From Prevotella sp. CAG:924 (lineage in GTDB: Bacteria; Bacteroidota; Bacteroidia; Bacteroidales; Bacteroidaceae), in the NCBI GenBank assembly GCA_000431975.1, contig HF988435.1, positions 1 through 23,830 of the forward strand: a stretch of 23,830 bases of DNA, in the 5' to 3' direction. Below, one piece after another: positions 1 through 6,432 of the stretch. The translations under genes were made by a program, and so were the position numbers. The notes under the pieces are model-generated. The model was not told the DNA's origin, did not search any database, and worked only from the letters and a program-made list of their open reading frames with translations. Each line of letters begins with the position of its first letter. Positions within the stretch are counted from its first letter, which is position 1.

Positions 1-72
1 GGCTAAACAATCCCCTATATTCATCGGGTGAGCCCATATTTCCTTACACTGACCTATATGGTAAAAGGACAC

Positions 73-115
73 AAAAAAACCGTGCATCAATGTATAAAAG
101 CCATTGATACACGGT
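73..115 (-). terminator. Rho-independent terminator of the ribosomal operon (after tsf)
   Basis: Arms 79-92 and 102-115 form a 14-bp stem with one non-Watson-Crick position around a 9-nt loop. Read on the minus strand, the stem is followed at once by a run of seven T (73-79 region). It lies 76 bp downstream of the tsf stop and is the natural end of rplM-rpsI-rpsB-tsf transcription. Bases 1-72, to the left of it, contain no gene or motif I can recognise. Confidence 0.9.
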
Positions 116-190
116 TGTATATTTATTGTGAGTATCCACTCACTCTATACCTTTCGTACCCAAATGGTCCGAAAGGATAATCGTCCGTTA

Positions 191-1189
191 TTAGTCGGCA
201 GCCAGGGTGTAGCGACGGAAGTCAACTACCTTAAGATCCTTGTCCTGCTTCTTGAGCCACTGAGAAACGCTCTCCTTATCGCCGTCGCCGAACTGGAACT
301 CCTGGTCTACGAGGCAATTCTCCTTGAAGAACTTAGCCATACGGCCCTTAGCGATGTTCTGAATCATCTGCTCAGGCAGGTTGGCAGCCTTCTCGGCAGC
401 AACGGTCTTCTTGATCTCAGCAGCCTTGTCAGCATCCTCACGAGTCAGCCATCCCTTAGCGATGTTGCTCTCTACGTGATCCTCAGAATCAACGAGGTTG
501 GGGTTGATACCTGCCTTCTTGATGGCGTTGACAACAGCCTTCTCTACCTGCTCTTCCTTGGTCTTCTCAATAGCTACCTTCAGCTCAGAATCCTTTGTCT
601 CCTGGGGAACAGAAGCCTCATCAAGAGCTACAGGCTTCATAGCGGCTACCTGCATGGCAACCTTGTGGCCAGCATCCTCGTTCTGGGCAGAGAGCTGTAC
701 GAGAGTGCAAAGTGTGTGACGGCCCATGTGGTCGTAAACGTAGATGTTCTCACCCTCGAGATAGTTGTATCCGTCGAGCTCCATCTTCTCGCCTACCACA
801 CCCGAACGACGGGTAACGGCGTCAGCGATCTTCAGACCGTCAGCGAGGGTCAGTTCCTTCACCTCATCGAGGGTCTTAGCCTTTGCAGCTACGGCAGCAT
901 CGAGGATCTCCTGTGTCAGGGCGATGTAGTCAGCACCATTGGCCACAAAGTCGGTCTCGCACTTCAGAGCGATGCAAGCAGCAAAGCCATCCTCTACCTT
1001 TCCGAGTACGCAACCATTAGAGGTAGCACGGTCAGAACGCTTGGCAGCGATAGCCAGACCACGCTCGCGAACGAGCTCAACAGCCTTGTCGAGATCACCG
1101 TCAGCCTCGGTAAGAGCCTTCTTGCAGTCCTTCATACCAGCGCCGGTCATTGTACGCAGCTTCTTGATATCATCAATTGTAACAGCCAT
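191..1189 (-). CDS. tsf: Translation elongation factor Ts
   Basis: EF-Ts is the cytoplasmic guanine-nucleotide exchange factor for EF-Tu; it displaces GDP so that EF-Tu can reload with GTP. The protein has 332 residues. It opens with the UBA-like N-terminal domain (MAVTIDDIKKLRTMTGAGM, then DCKKAL), followed by the hallmark CETDFVAN motif at residues 77-84, whose D-F pair inserts into EF-Tu. It is longer than E. coli EF-Ts (283 residues), which as I recall is usual in Bacteroidota. It is the last gene of the rplM-rpsI-rpsB-tsf cluster, 116 bp after rpsB, with a hairpin in that gap and a strong terminator after the stop. The start is the ATG at 1187-1189, which begins the conserved N-terminus directly. 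Identification is secure. Confidence 0.98.
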   Translation of the reverse strand: MAVTIDDIKKLRTMTGAGMKDCKKALTEADGDLDKAVELVRERGLAIAAKRSDRATSNGCVLGKVEDGFAACIALKCETDFVANGADYIALTQEILDAAVAAKAKTLDEVKELTLADGLKIADAVTRRSGVVGEKMELDGYNYLEGENIYVYDHMGRHTLCTLVQLSAQNEDAGHKVAMQVAAMKPVALDEASVPQETKDSELKVAIEKTKEEQVEKAVVNAIKKAGINPNLVDSEDHVESNIAKGWLTREDADKAAEIKKTVAAEKAANLPEQMIQNIAKGRMAKFFKENCLVDQEFQFGDGDKESVSQWLKKQDKDLKVVDFRRYTLAAD

Positions 1190-1232
1190 AATTATTGTTT
1201 TCTTTATTAAGAGTTGAGATTGCTTGTTTGAA

Positions 1233-1285
1233 TAAAAACCAGCGAGCCGGCAGTCATTCCTACAAAAAGAAACAGCTGTCGGCTC
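1233..1285 (-). promoter_or_regulatory. Hairpin with T-run between rpsB and tsf (candidate attenuator)
   Basis: Arms 1244-1253 (GAGCCGGCAG) and 1276-1285 (CTGTCGGCTC) pair over 10 bp with one mismatch and a 22-nt loop. On the minus strand the stem is followed within 5 nt by a T5 run (1234-1238). This resembles a leaky intrinsic terminator that could lower tsf expression relative to rpsB. Function is inferred; no promoter of the TAnnTTTG type was seen in the gap. Confidence 0.5.
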
Positions 1286-1305
1286 TACCGTATATTAGAG
1301 TTCGC

Positions 1306-2142
1306 TTACTCAGCAGCGGGAGCCTCTTCAGTCTGTGCAGCAGCCTTGGGAGCTTCCTCAGCCTGCTCGCGACGTGCACGACGTGCACCACGACGACGGC
1401 CCTCGCCAGCCTCTTCAGCCTGCTCAGCAGCAGCCTTCTCATCGGCCTTCTCTACCTTGCGCTCCTCGAGACCCTCAGCGATAGCACCGCAAACAGCATC
1501 CAGAATCACCTCTACAGAATCCTTTGCGTCATCGTTAGCAGGGATTACGTAGTCGATGTTCTTGGGATCAGAGTTGGTATCAACGATACCGAACACGGGG
1601 ATGCCCAGACGGTTAGCCTCTTTCACTGCGATGTGCTCCTTCATTACGTCAACGACGAAGAGGGCAGAAGGCAGACGAGTCAGGTCAGCGATAGAACCGA
1701 GGTTCTTCTCCAGCTTAGCACGCTGACGAGACACCTGAAGCAACTCACGCTTTGACAGGTTAGAGAAGGTACCGTCGTTCATCAACTTGTCGATGTTGGC
1801 CATCTTCTTCACAGCCTTACGGATGGTAGCGAAGTTGGTCAGCATACCGCCCGGCCAGCGCTCAACAACGAAAGGCATGTTGACAGAGGCAGCCTTGTCA
1901 GCTACGATGTCCTTTGCCTGCTTCTTGGTGGCAACGAAGAGGATCTTCTTGCCCTGCTTTGCGATAGCCTTCAGCGCCTCAGCAGCGTCGTCGATCTTGG
2001 CAACGGTCTTGTTGAGGTCGATGATGTGAATACCATTACGCTCCATGAAGATATAGGGAGCCATGGCGGGATTCCACTTGCGACGGAGGTGGCCGAAGTG
2101 GCAACCTGCCTGCAGTAACTGGTCAAAATTTGTTCTTGACAT
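1306..2142 (-). CDS. rpsB: 30S ribosomal protein S2
   Basis: S2 binds late to the 30S subunit at the head-body junction and is needed for S1 recruitment in bacteria that have S1. The 278-residue protein starts MSRTNFDQLLQAGCHFGHL, the typical S2 N-terminus (residues 1-19). It contains the conserved FVVERWPGGMLTNF segment (91-104) and the IPVFGIVDTNSDP segment (181-193). Residues from about 228 to 278 form an extra tail of low complexity, rich in Glu, Ala, Gln and Arg, including an Arg cluster GRRRGARRARR at 248-258. E. coli S2 is 241 residues, so the tail is an addition to the core fold. It lies between rpsI (190 bp upstream, with hairpins) and tsf. Identification is secure; the role of the tail is unknown. 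Confidence 0.98.
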   Translation of the reverse strand: MSRTNFDQLLQAGCHFGHLRRKWNPAMAPYIFMERNGIHIIDLNKTVAKIDDAAEALKAIAKQGKKILFVATKKQAKDIVADKAASVNMPFVVERWPGGMLTNFATIRKAVKKMANIDKLMNDGTFSNLSKRELLQVSRQRAKLEKNLGSIADLTRLPSALFVVDVMKEHIAVKEANRLGIPVFGIVDTNSDPKNIDYVIPANDDAKDSVEVILDAVCGAIAEGLEERKVEKADEKAAAEQAEEAGEGRRRGARRARREQAEEAPKAAAQTEEAPAAE

Positions 2143-2332
2143 TGTCTTTGTTCTGTTTTTAAAAATGTGTTTACTTTCTTTTTAATTCTACCGGGCGGCA
2201 TTACCCGTCCGTTCATTTAGAATCAGTCAGGCAGTAGGAAAAGCCGACATTGATTACCATCCGCCTCTCATCTGCCTGATTTAGATACTAAACAGTCGCT
2301 TCCCGTAGTAGCGTAATATCCTCTTCAGGAAA
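2143..2332 (-). promoter_or_regulatory. rpsB leader region with two hairpins
   Basis: This 190-bp gap between rpsI and rpsB is non-coding. It holds an exact 8-bp inverted repeat, TCAGGCAG (2227-2234) with CTGCCTGA (2272-2279), enclosing 37 nt. Nearer the gene is a short stem in which CGGGCGG pairs with CCGTCCG around a 6-nt loop (about 2193-2212, one mismatch). No TAnnTTTG element was seen on the minus strand, so transcription probably comes from rplM. Leaders that bind S2 are known before rpsB in other bacteria, so autoregulation by S2 is a reasonable but untested reading. Confidence 0.4.
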
Positions 2333-2719
2333 TTAACGCTTAGAGAACTGGAAGTGACGACGAGCCTTGGGCTGACCGGGCTTCTTACGCTCAACAGCAC
2401 GGCTGTCGCGGGTAAGGAATCCGTGGTCCTTGAGGTTCTTCTTGTCCTCTGCATTCACCTTCACCAGTGCGCGAGCAATGGCGAGACGGAGTGCCTGGCT
2501 CTGGCCTGTGAAGCCACCGCCGTCGAGGTTGGCCTTGATGTCATACTTCTCAGCCACATCCAGCAACTGCAGAGGCTGCTTAACAACGTACTGCAGAATA
2601 GCGGAGGGGAAGAAGTCCTTGAGGTCTTTCTTATTGATAGTGATCTTACCGGTGCCCTCTGTGAGGTAAACGCGAGCTACAGCGCTCTTGCGGCGACCGA
2701 TTGCGTTGATTACTTCCAT
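2333..2719 (-). CDS. rpsI: 30S ribosomal protein S9
   Basis: S9 sits in the head of the 30S subunit, and its C-terminal tail contacts tRNA in the P site. The 128-residue protein begins MEVINAIGRRKSAVARVYL, the family's GRRKSAVARV signature, and ends in the conserved basic tail KARRHFQFSKR, whose last Lys-Arg residues reach the decoding region. Length is normal for S9. It starts 15 bp after the rplM stop, the usual L13-S9 pair found in most bacteria, so the two are co-transcribed and probably translationally linked. Identification is secure. Confidence 0.98.
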   Translation of the reverse strand: MEVINAIGRRKSAVARVYLTEGTGKITINKKDLKDFFPSAILQYVVKQPLQLLDVAEKYDIKANLDGGGFTGQSQALRLAIARALVKVNAEDKKNLKDHGFLTRDSRAVERKKPGQPKARRHFQFSKR

Positions 2720-2734
2720 CTTATTTCGTCCTTA

Positions 2735-3196
2735 TTATTTATACTGGTTGATATCGATTGTCTTGGGCTTCTGAGCAGCCTTGTCGTGCTCGGCACCGTC
2801 GAAGATGTACACATTGTCCATCAGAGAACGGCCCAGGCGACCCTTGGGGAGCATACCCTTAATGGCATGACGCAGAATCTTGTCCATACCGTCCTTACGC
2901 TTGCGCAACTCGGCGGGAGTGTTGAAGCGCTGGCCACCGGGATAACCAGTATAACGGGTGTAGACCTTGTCTGTCTCCTTCTTGCCGGAGAAGACCACCT
3001 TTGCAGCGTTGATAATGATAACGTTGTCACCGCAGTCTACGTGCGGGGTGAAGCTGGGCTTGTACTTACCGCGGAGCAGCTTAGCTACTTTCGAGCAGAG
3101 ACGACCTACTACCTGGTCGGTGGCGTCTACTACAACCCACTCCTTCTTGGCTGTTTCCTTATTGGCGGAAACGGTCTTGTAACTCAAAGTGTTCAT
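2735..3196 (-). CDS. rplM: 50S ribosomal protein L13
   Basis: L13 is an early-assembling protein of the 50S subunit. The 153-residue sequence shows the family's VVDATDQVVGRLCSKVAKLLRG block (about residues 21-43), the GDNVIIINAAKVVFSGKK segment (57-74) and the YTRYTGYPGG motif (79-88). Length is close to the usual 142-155. It is the first gene of the operon. It is preceded by about 195 nt of structured leader and a TAACTTTG -7 element at 3399-3406. The start at 3194-3196 places the conserved KTVSANKE segment near the N-terminus, as in other Bacteroidota. Identification is secure. Confidence 0.98.
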   Translation of the reverse strand: MNTLSYKTVSANKETAKKEWVVVDATDQVVGRLCSKVAKLLRGKYKPSFTPHVDCGDNVIIINAAKVVFSGKKETDKVYTRYTGYPGGQRFNTPAELRKRKDGMDKILRHAIKGMLPKGRLGRSLMDNVYIFDGAEHDKAAQKPKTIDINQYK

Positions 3197-3392
3197 TGTT
3201 TGAATCTGAATTTTGAAATAAAAAAGAATAATGTTTACCTAAGCAGAGACCTCGCGGCGCCTCCAGTCTAAAAGAGACCATCCAGCTTTCTACTCTGCCT
3301 GCTCCGCGATTCACGAACCGTCCCGCCCGGCCAGAGACAGGACTATCCACACAACGGAGCTGCGGAGGTCTAAGTGTCCTCCGCGTTCAAAC
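3197..3392 (-). promoter_or_regulatory. Structured 5' leader of rplM (candidate ribosomal-protein leader)
   Basis: From the predicted transcription start (about 3392) to the rplM ATG there are about 195 nt with no open gene. On the minus strand the leader begins with a perfect 7-bp stem (3378-3384 with 3362-3368, 9-nt loop). Closer to rplM, arms 3293-3298 and 3243-3248 (GCAGAG/CTCTGC) close a domain of about 56 nt that contains a smaller GTCT/AGAC stem with a 5-nt loop. A long structured leader ahead of an L13-S9 operon fits feedback by a ribosomal protein. I recall L13 leader motifs described in Bacteroidia but could not compare with the model here. Confidence 0.55.
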
Positions 3393-3398
3393 GGCGCA

Positions 3399-3406
3399 CA
3401 AAGTTA
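3399..3406 (-). promoter_or_regulatory. Bacteroidota -7 promoter element for the ribosomal operon
   Basis: The minus strand reads TAACTTTG, an exact match to TAnnTTTG. A clear TTTG -33 element at the expected distance is not present; that region instead carries an AT-rich repeat (TATCATAAA at 3414-3422). It lies about 203 bp upstream of rplM, at the far end of the structured leader. Confidence 0.6.
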
Positions 3407-3413
3407 CCTATTT

Positions 3414-3464
3414 TATCATAAACAGGCACTACCTTCTATGATATTATTTGAGATATTTATGATA
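3414..3464. repeat. Three TATGATA/TATCATA motifs upstream of the rplM promoter
   Basis: TATCATAAA (3414-3422), TATGATA (3437-3443) and TTTATGATA (3456-3464) lie just upstream of the -7 element. Their centres are about 20-22 bp apart, close to two helical turns. The first and third form a 9-bp inverted repeat. They could be binding sites or an AT-rich upstream element. The rest of 3465-3522, up to the phosphatase stop, shows nothing else I can name. Confidence 0.35.
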
Positions 3465-3522
3465 GTTTAACCATTGTGATCATTTCTAGCTTATCACGCT
3501 TCCTATATAATGGCGGTAGCCA

Positions 3523-4311
3523 TCAGTTCCTGGGAGCGATCTTTCCGGCTTTCTTCAGACGGGCAAATTCCTTCTTAGCTTTTTCCAATTGCGCCAAGAA
3601 CTTGCTGTCAGCATGCAGGCGGGCGACAACGGCCGAACCCATCAGACGGGCAGCATCGACATCACTCTGCCAGTGATATCCGGCAATGACACGGCTCTGC
3701 CCGATCTCATAGCCTCGCTTTAAGATCTCATCCTGCCTGTCGACATTGATCTCGGCCAGCACCAGCGCCTCCGCCCAGCCCATGGCTGTATGGCCGGAGG
3801 GATAGCTGCCACTATGACGATGCGACTCTTCCTGCGAGCGCACGCTCGTCGTATCGCCATAAAACACATAAGGACGTACCCGCATATAATAATTCTTAGC
3901 CTCCCGTGTACCCAGATCACCGGCATCCTCACGCATGTTCTGCATGAGCCGGTAAAGCTCGGGAGTAGCCTCCCGGCTGATGGTACAGCCGAAAGCCTCG
4001 CTGAATGCCCGCGAGAGATCCTCACCATTGAGCCGTGCGTCTGCCACGGCCTGAGCACCGCGCGGCGTGTTACGCTGTTGCCTACCCCATTTGTAACGAG
4101 CCTCATCATAAAGGAACAGGAGGCTGCCCGGCTCCGGCGGTGCAGGCAGCAAGGCCACCGACGAGGGCTGCTGTCCGTCCTGGAGGTAATAGTCCCCTGG
4201 ATGATTGCGTGTGTCCCATATCTGTGTCTTTGCAGGAGAAGCCGGCTGCTGGGCATAACCGCCCGCCGTAAAAACAACAGTGAGCGCTACTGTCAGAAGA
4301 ATCCTTTTCAT
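3523..4311 (-). CDS. Secreted class A acid phosphatase (PAP2 superfamily)
   Basis: A 262-residue periplasmic or secreted phosphomonoesterase. A signal peptide covers about residues 1-20 (MKRILL, hydrophobic core, then a GYAQ|Q-type cleavage site). The full acid-phosphatase signature is present: K139-x6-R146-P147, PSGH at 171-174, and S206-R207-x5-H213-x3-D217. In this family, H173 or H213 carries the phospho-enzyme and acid/base roles, with the second His as the nucleophile. Length and the soluble layout (no membrane spans after the signal) match PhoN/PhoC-type class A non-specific acid phosphatases rather than membrane lipid phosphatases. It has its own promoter, an upstream terminator separating it from the starch operon, and no partner gene. 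The natural substrate cannot be told from sequence; it probably scavenges phosphate from organic esters. Confidence 0.88.
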   Translation of the reverse strand: MKRILLTVALTVVFTAGGYAQQPASPAKTQIWDTRNHPGDYYLQDGQQPSSVALLPAPPEPGSLLFLYDEARYKWGRQQRNTPRGAQAVADARLNGEDLSRAFSEAFGCTISREATPELYRLMQNMREDAGDLGTREAKNYYMRVRPYVFYGDTTSVRSQEESHRHSGSYPSGHTAMGWAEALVLAEINVDRQDEILKRGYEIGQSRVIAGYHWQSDVDAARLMGSAVVARLHADSKFLAQLEKAKKEFARLKKAGKIAPRN

Positions 4312-4376
4312 ATTCTAATAATCCATTTTTCTGTTTCTTGTCTGTTCATGCCTTTCTGACGGCATCTGTACCTTTG

Positions 4377-4406
4377 CAAAGATAGTGAAAAACGCGGTTT
4401 CACAAA
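4377..4406 (-). promoter_or_regulatory. Bacteroidota-type promoter of the acid phosphatase gene
   Basis: On the minus strand TTTG (4403-4406) is followed after 18 bp by TATCTTTG (4377-4384). Both the -33 and the -7 elements match the Bacteroidota consensus (TTTG / TAnnTTTG). It predicts a start near 4370 and a 5' untranslated region of about 60 nt. It lies about 60 bp past the starch operon terminator, so the phosphatase gene is an independent unit. Confidence 0.75.
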
Positions 4407-4464
4407 TAGAAAATCGAGAGAAAACACACAGATCTCTAATATGCCGAACTGCCTGGAGTGCATG

Positions 4465-4506
4465 AAAAAAGTCCGGAACACATGACGATCGTCGTGCATC
4501 CCGGAC
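4465..4506 (-). terminator. Rho-independent terminator of the starch operon
   Basis: GTCCGG (4471-4476) pairs with CCGGAC (4501-4506). The interior also pairs when G-U pairs are allowed, giving a stem of about 16 bp with one mismatch and a tight loop. On the minus strand it is followed directly by T6 (4465-4470). It lies about 40 bp after the SusA-like gene stop. Confidence 0.88.
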
Positions 4507-4543
4507 AAGGCAAAAGTAATTGATTCTATTTTAGACTATCGGA

Positions 4544-6394
4544 TCAATATTCCAGTATCAACGTCTGACGTGGCGTAAGTTGCAGGTCATGGGAAAGATC
4601 GATTTTCTGACCCGTGAGGACATCTGTGGCCGCGGTATGGCTGCCGATTACCTCGACATAGCGTGCAACCGACAATGCGGCCGGCTTACGTGTGCCATTG
4701 ATCACTGTAAGCACGGTACGTCCCTGATATTGACGGGCGATGACATAGACGCCCTTATACGGTATGAACTGTATCTGGCTACCTTCAGTGATCACCTCAT
4801 TGCCCTGCCGCCAATGCAGCAGCCGTTTCAGCCAGTTGTACATGGCATTCTCGGCCCGCGTACGCCCCTGAGTTGTGAAACAGTCGTGCGTGTCACCGGG
4901 GAAGCCACCAGGAAAATCCTTACGCACATTACCGTCAGTCACCTCCTTCGTTCCATTCATCAGCACCTCCGTTCCATAGTAGAGCTGAGGTGTGCGCCGG
5001 ACGGTGAGCAGCAGGGCTAATGCCTGCCTCAGTGCCGTAGAGTCCTTACCGTTGCCGAGGAAGCGATCAGTATCATGATTCTCTATAAAAGCCATCACAC
5101 TCTTGGGATTAGGATAGAGATAGTCGTAGCAGAACACATTATAGATACGGTTCAGCCCGTTCCACCACGCATCCGTCTCCTCATGCTTTGCCAGATTAAT
5201 ACGGTCGTAGAAAGCGAAGTCCATGACGGTCTTCAGATAACTGTTTTCCTCCTGGAGCTTAGAATCTTTCTGCCAGGCAGCAGTATAGGCCGGCTCTGTC
5301 ACCCATGTTTCTCCTACGGTATTGAAATTAGGATATTCCGTGTCGATCGTCTTCATCCATTTAGCCATCGCCTGCCGGTCGGCATAAGGATAAGTATCCA
5401 TACGGATGCCGTCGATCCCGACAGTCTCAATCCACCACTCTGAGTTCTGGATGAGATAACGCATGACGTGGGGATTGCGCTGATTCAGATCGGGCATGGA
5501 AGCCACGAACCAACCATCGGTCGTTTCCGCCTTGTCCACCTTCGAGCCATAAGGATCGAGTACCGGCGTGAGCTTATATGAAGTCTGCAGACCGTAGCCG
5601 GGATAATTGAACCAGTCTTTAGAGGGAATGTCAAGATTCCAGGGATGATAATCACCACAATGGTTGAAGATCATGTCCATCACCACCTTCAGTCCTTTCT
5701 GATGGGCCTCGTCGACCAACTGCCGGTAATCCTCATTGGTGCCGAAGCGAGGATCGACACGGTAATAGTCGGTCGTGGCATAGCCATGATAAGTACTGAA
5801 CTTGCCATCATCGGCCGGCCGGTCGTTCTCCAACACTGGGGTAAGCCAAAGAGCCGTAACTCCCAAGTCGGTGAAATAGTCGAGGTGCTGCCGGATGCCC
5901 TCAAGATCTCCACCATGGCGGAGACTAGGCTCACTGCGGTCGACAAGCTGATCGCGCAGTCCCTTGATGCGGTCGTTCTTCGGATTGCCGTTCGCGAAAC
6001 GGTCGGGCATGAGCATATAGAGCACATCCCTATTGGTAAAGCCTATATGGTCCTCACCTTTCATAACGCGTTCCTTCAGCCGGTACTTCCATTTCAACGT
6101 TTTTTTCCCATCCTTGAAACAGAGCGTCATCTCGCCGGGACGGGCATTCTTCAGATTGAGGTAGACAAGCAGATAGTTGGGTGAGTCAAGACGAACGATA
6201 CTGTCGACCGTCACACCGGGATAGTCGGTAGAGAACTCGGTGGTACCAATATTCTTTCCGAACACCATTAACTGCACGGTGGGATCTTTCATTCCGACAA
6301 ACCAATCGGTGGGATCCACACGGCTCACCTTTGTCTGAGCATCTGCCATCATCACTTGGAGAATTAATAAAGAGAATAATATTAGCTTTTTCAT
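4544..6394 (-). CDS. susA: SusA-like neopullulanase/cyclomaltodextrinase (GH13)
   Basis: A 616-residue periplasmic alpha-glucan hydrolase. The Bacteroides thetaiotaomicron homologue SusA is of nearly the same length and hydrolyses alpha-1,4 links of starch oligosaccharides, cyclodextrins and pullulan. A signal peptide covers residues 1-20 (cleavage after ADAQ) with no lipobox Cys. An N-terminal cyclomaltodextrinase-type beta domain spans about 22-105, followed by the catalytic barrel: region I VVMDMIFNH (237-245), region II GIRMD with nucleophile D333, region III GETW with acid/base E362, and region IV ENHD with D441. A C-terminal beta domain covers about 530-616. All catalytic residues are intact. 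It is the last gene of the four-gene operon, 38 bp after the pullulanase. The exact preference between pullulan and cyclodextrin cannot be read from sequence. Confidence 0.9.
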   Translation of the reverse strand: MKKLILFSLLILQVMMADAQTKVSRVDPTDWFVGMKDPTVQLMVFGKNIGTTEFSTDYPGVTVDSIVRLDSPNYLLVYLNLKNARPGEMTLCFKDGKKTLKWKYRLKERVMKGEDHIGFTNRDVLYMLMPDRFANGNPKNDRIKGLRDQLVDRSEPSLRHGGDLEGIRQHLDYFTDLGVTALWLTPVLENDRPADDGKFSTYHGYATTDYYRVDPRFGTNEDYRQLVDEAHQKGLKVVMDMIFNHCGDYHPWNLDIPSKDWFNYPGYGLQTSYKLTPVLDPYGSKVDKAETTDGWFVASMPDLNQRNPHVMRYLIQNSEWWIETVGIDGIRMDTYPYADRQAMAKWMKTIDTEYPNFNTVGETWVTEPAYTAAWQKDSKLQEENSYLKTVMDFAFYDRINLAKHEETDAWWNGLNRIYNVFCYDYLYPNPKSVMAFIENHDTDRFLGNGKDSTALRQALALLLTVRRTPQLYYGTEVLMNGTKEVTDGNVRKDFPGGFPGDTHDCFTTQGRTRAENAMYNWLKRLLHWRQGNEVITEGSQIQFIPYKGVYVIARQYQGRTVLTVINGTRKPAALSVARYVEVIGSHTAATDVLTGQKIDLSHDLQLTPRQTLILEY

Positions 6395-6432
6395 ACAGTT
6401 TTACGATACTAAGAGTCCTGCAGGGACCGGTT

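Noticed and set aside
104..1210. A long open frame on the plus strand opposite tsf, with others opposite rplM/rpsI (2354-3271), malQ (10857-11930) and dsbD (13362-14192).
   Set aside because: They lie antisense to genes with clear family motifs, their translations show no recognisable domains, and they arise from codon bias of the real genes on the minus strand.
3508..3525. A short stem (TAATGGC/GCCATCA) overlapping the acid phosphatase stop as a terminator.
   Set aside because: Only 7 bp including one G-U pair, and no T-run follows on the minus strand.
4369..4376. A plus-strand TACCTTTG motif back to back with the acid phosphatase -7 element.
   Set aside because: No plus-strand gene follows; it would only transcribe antisense into the starch operon end. 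The self-complementary overlap explains it.
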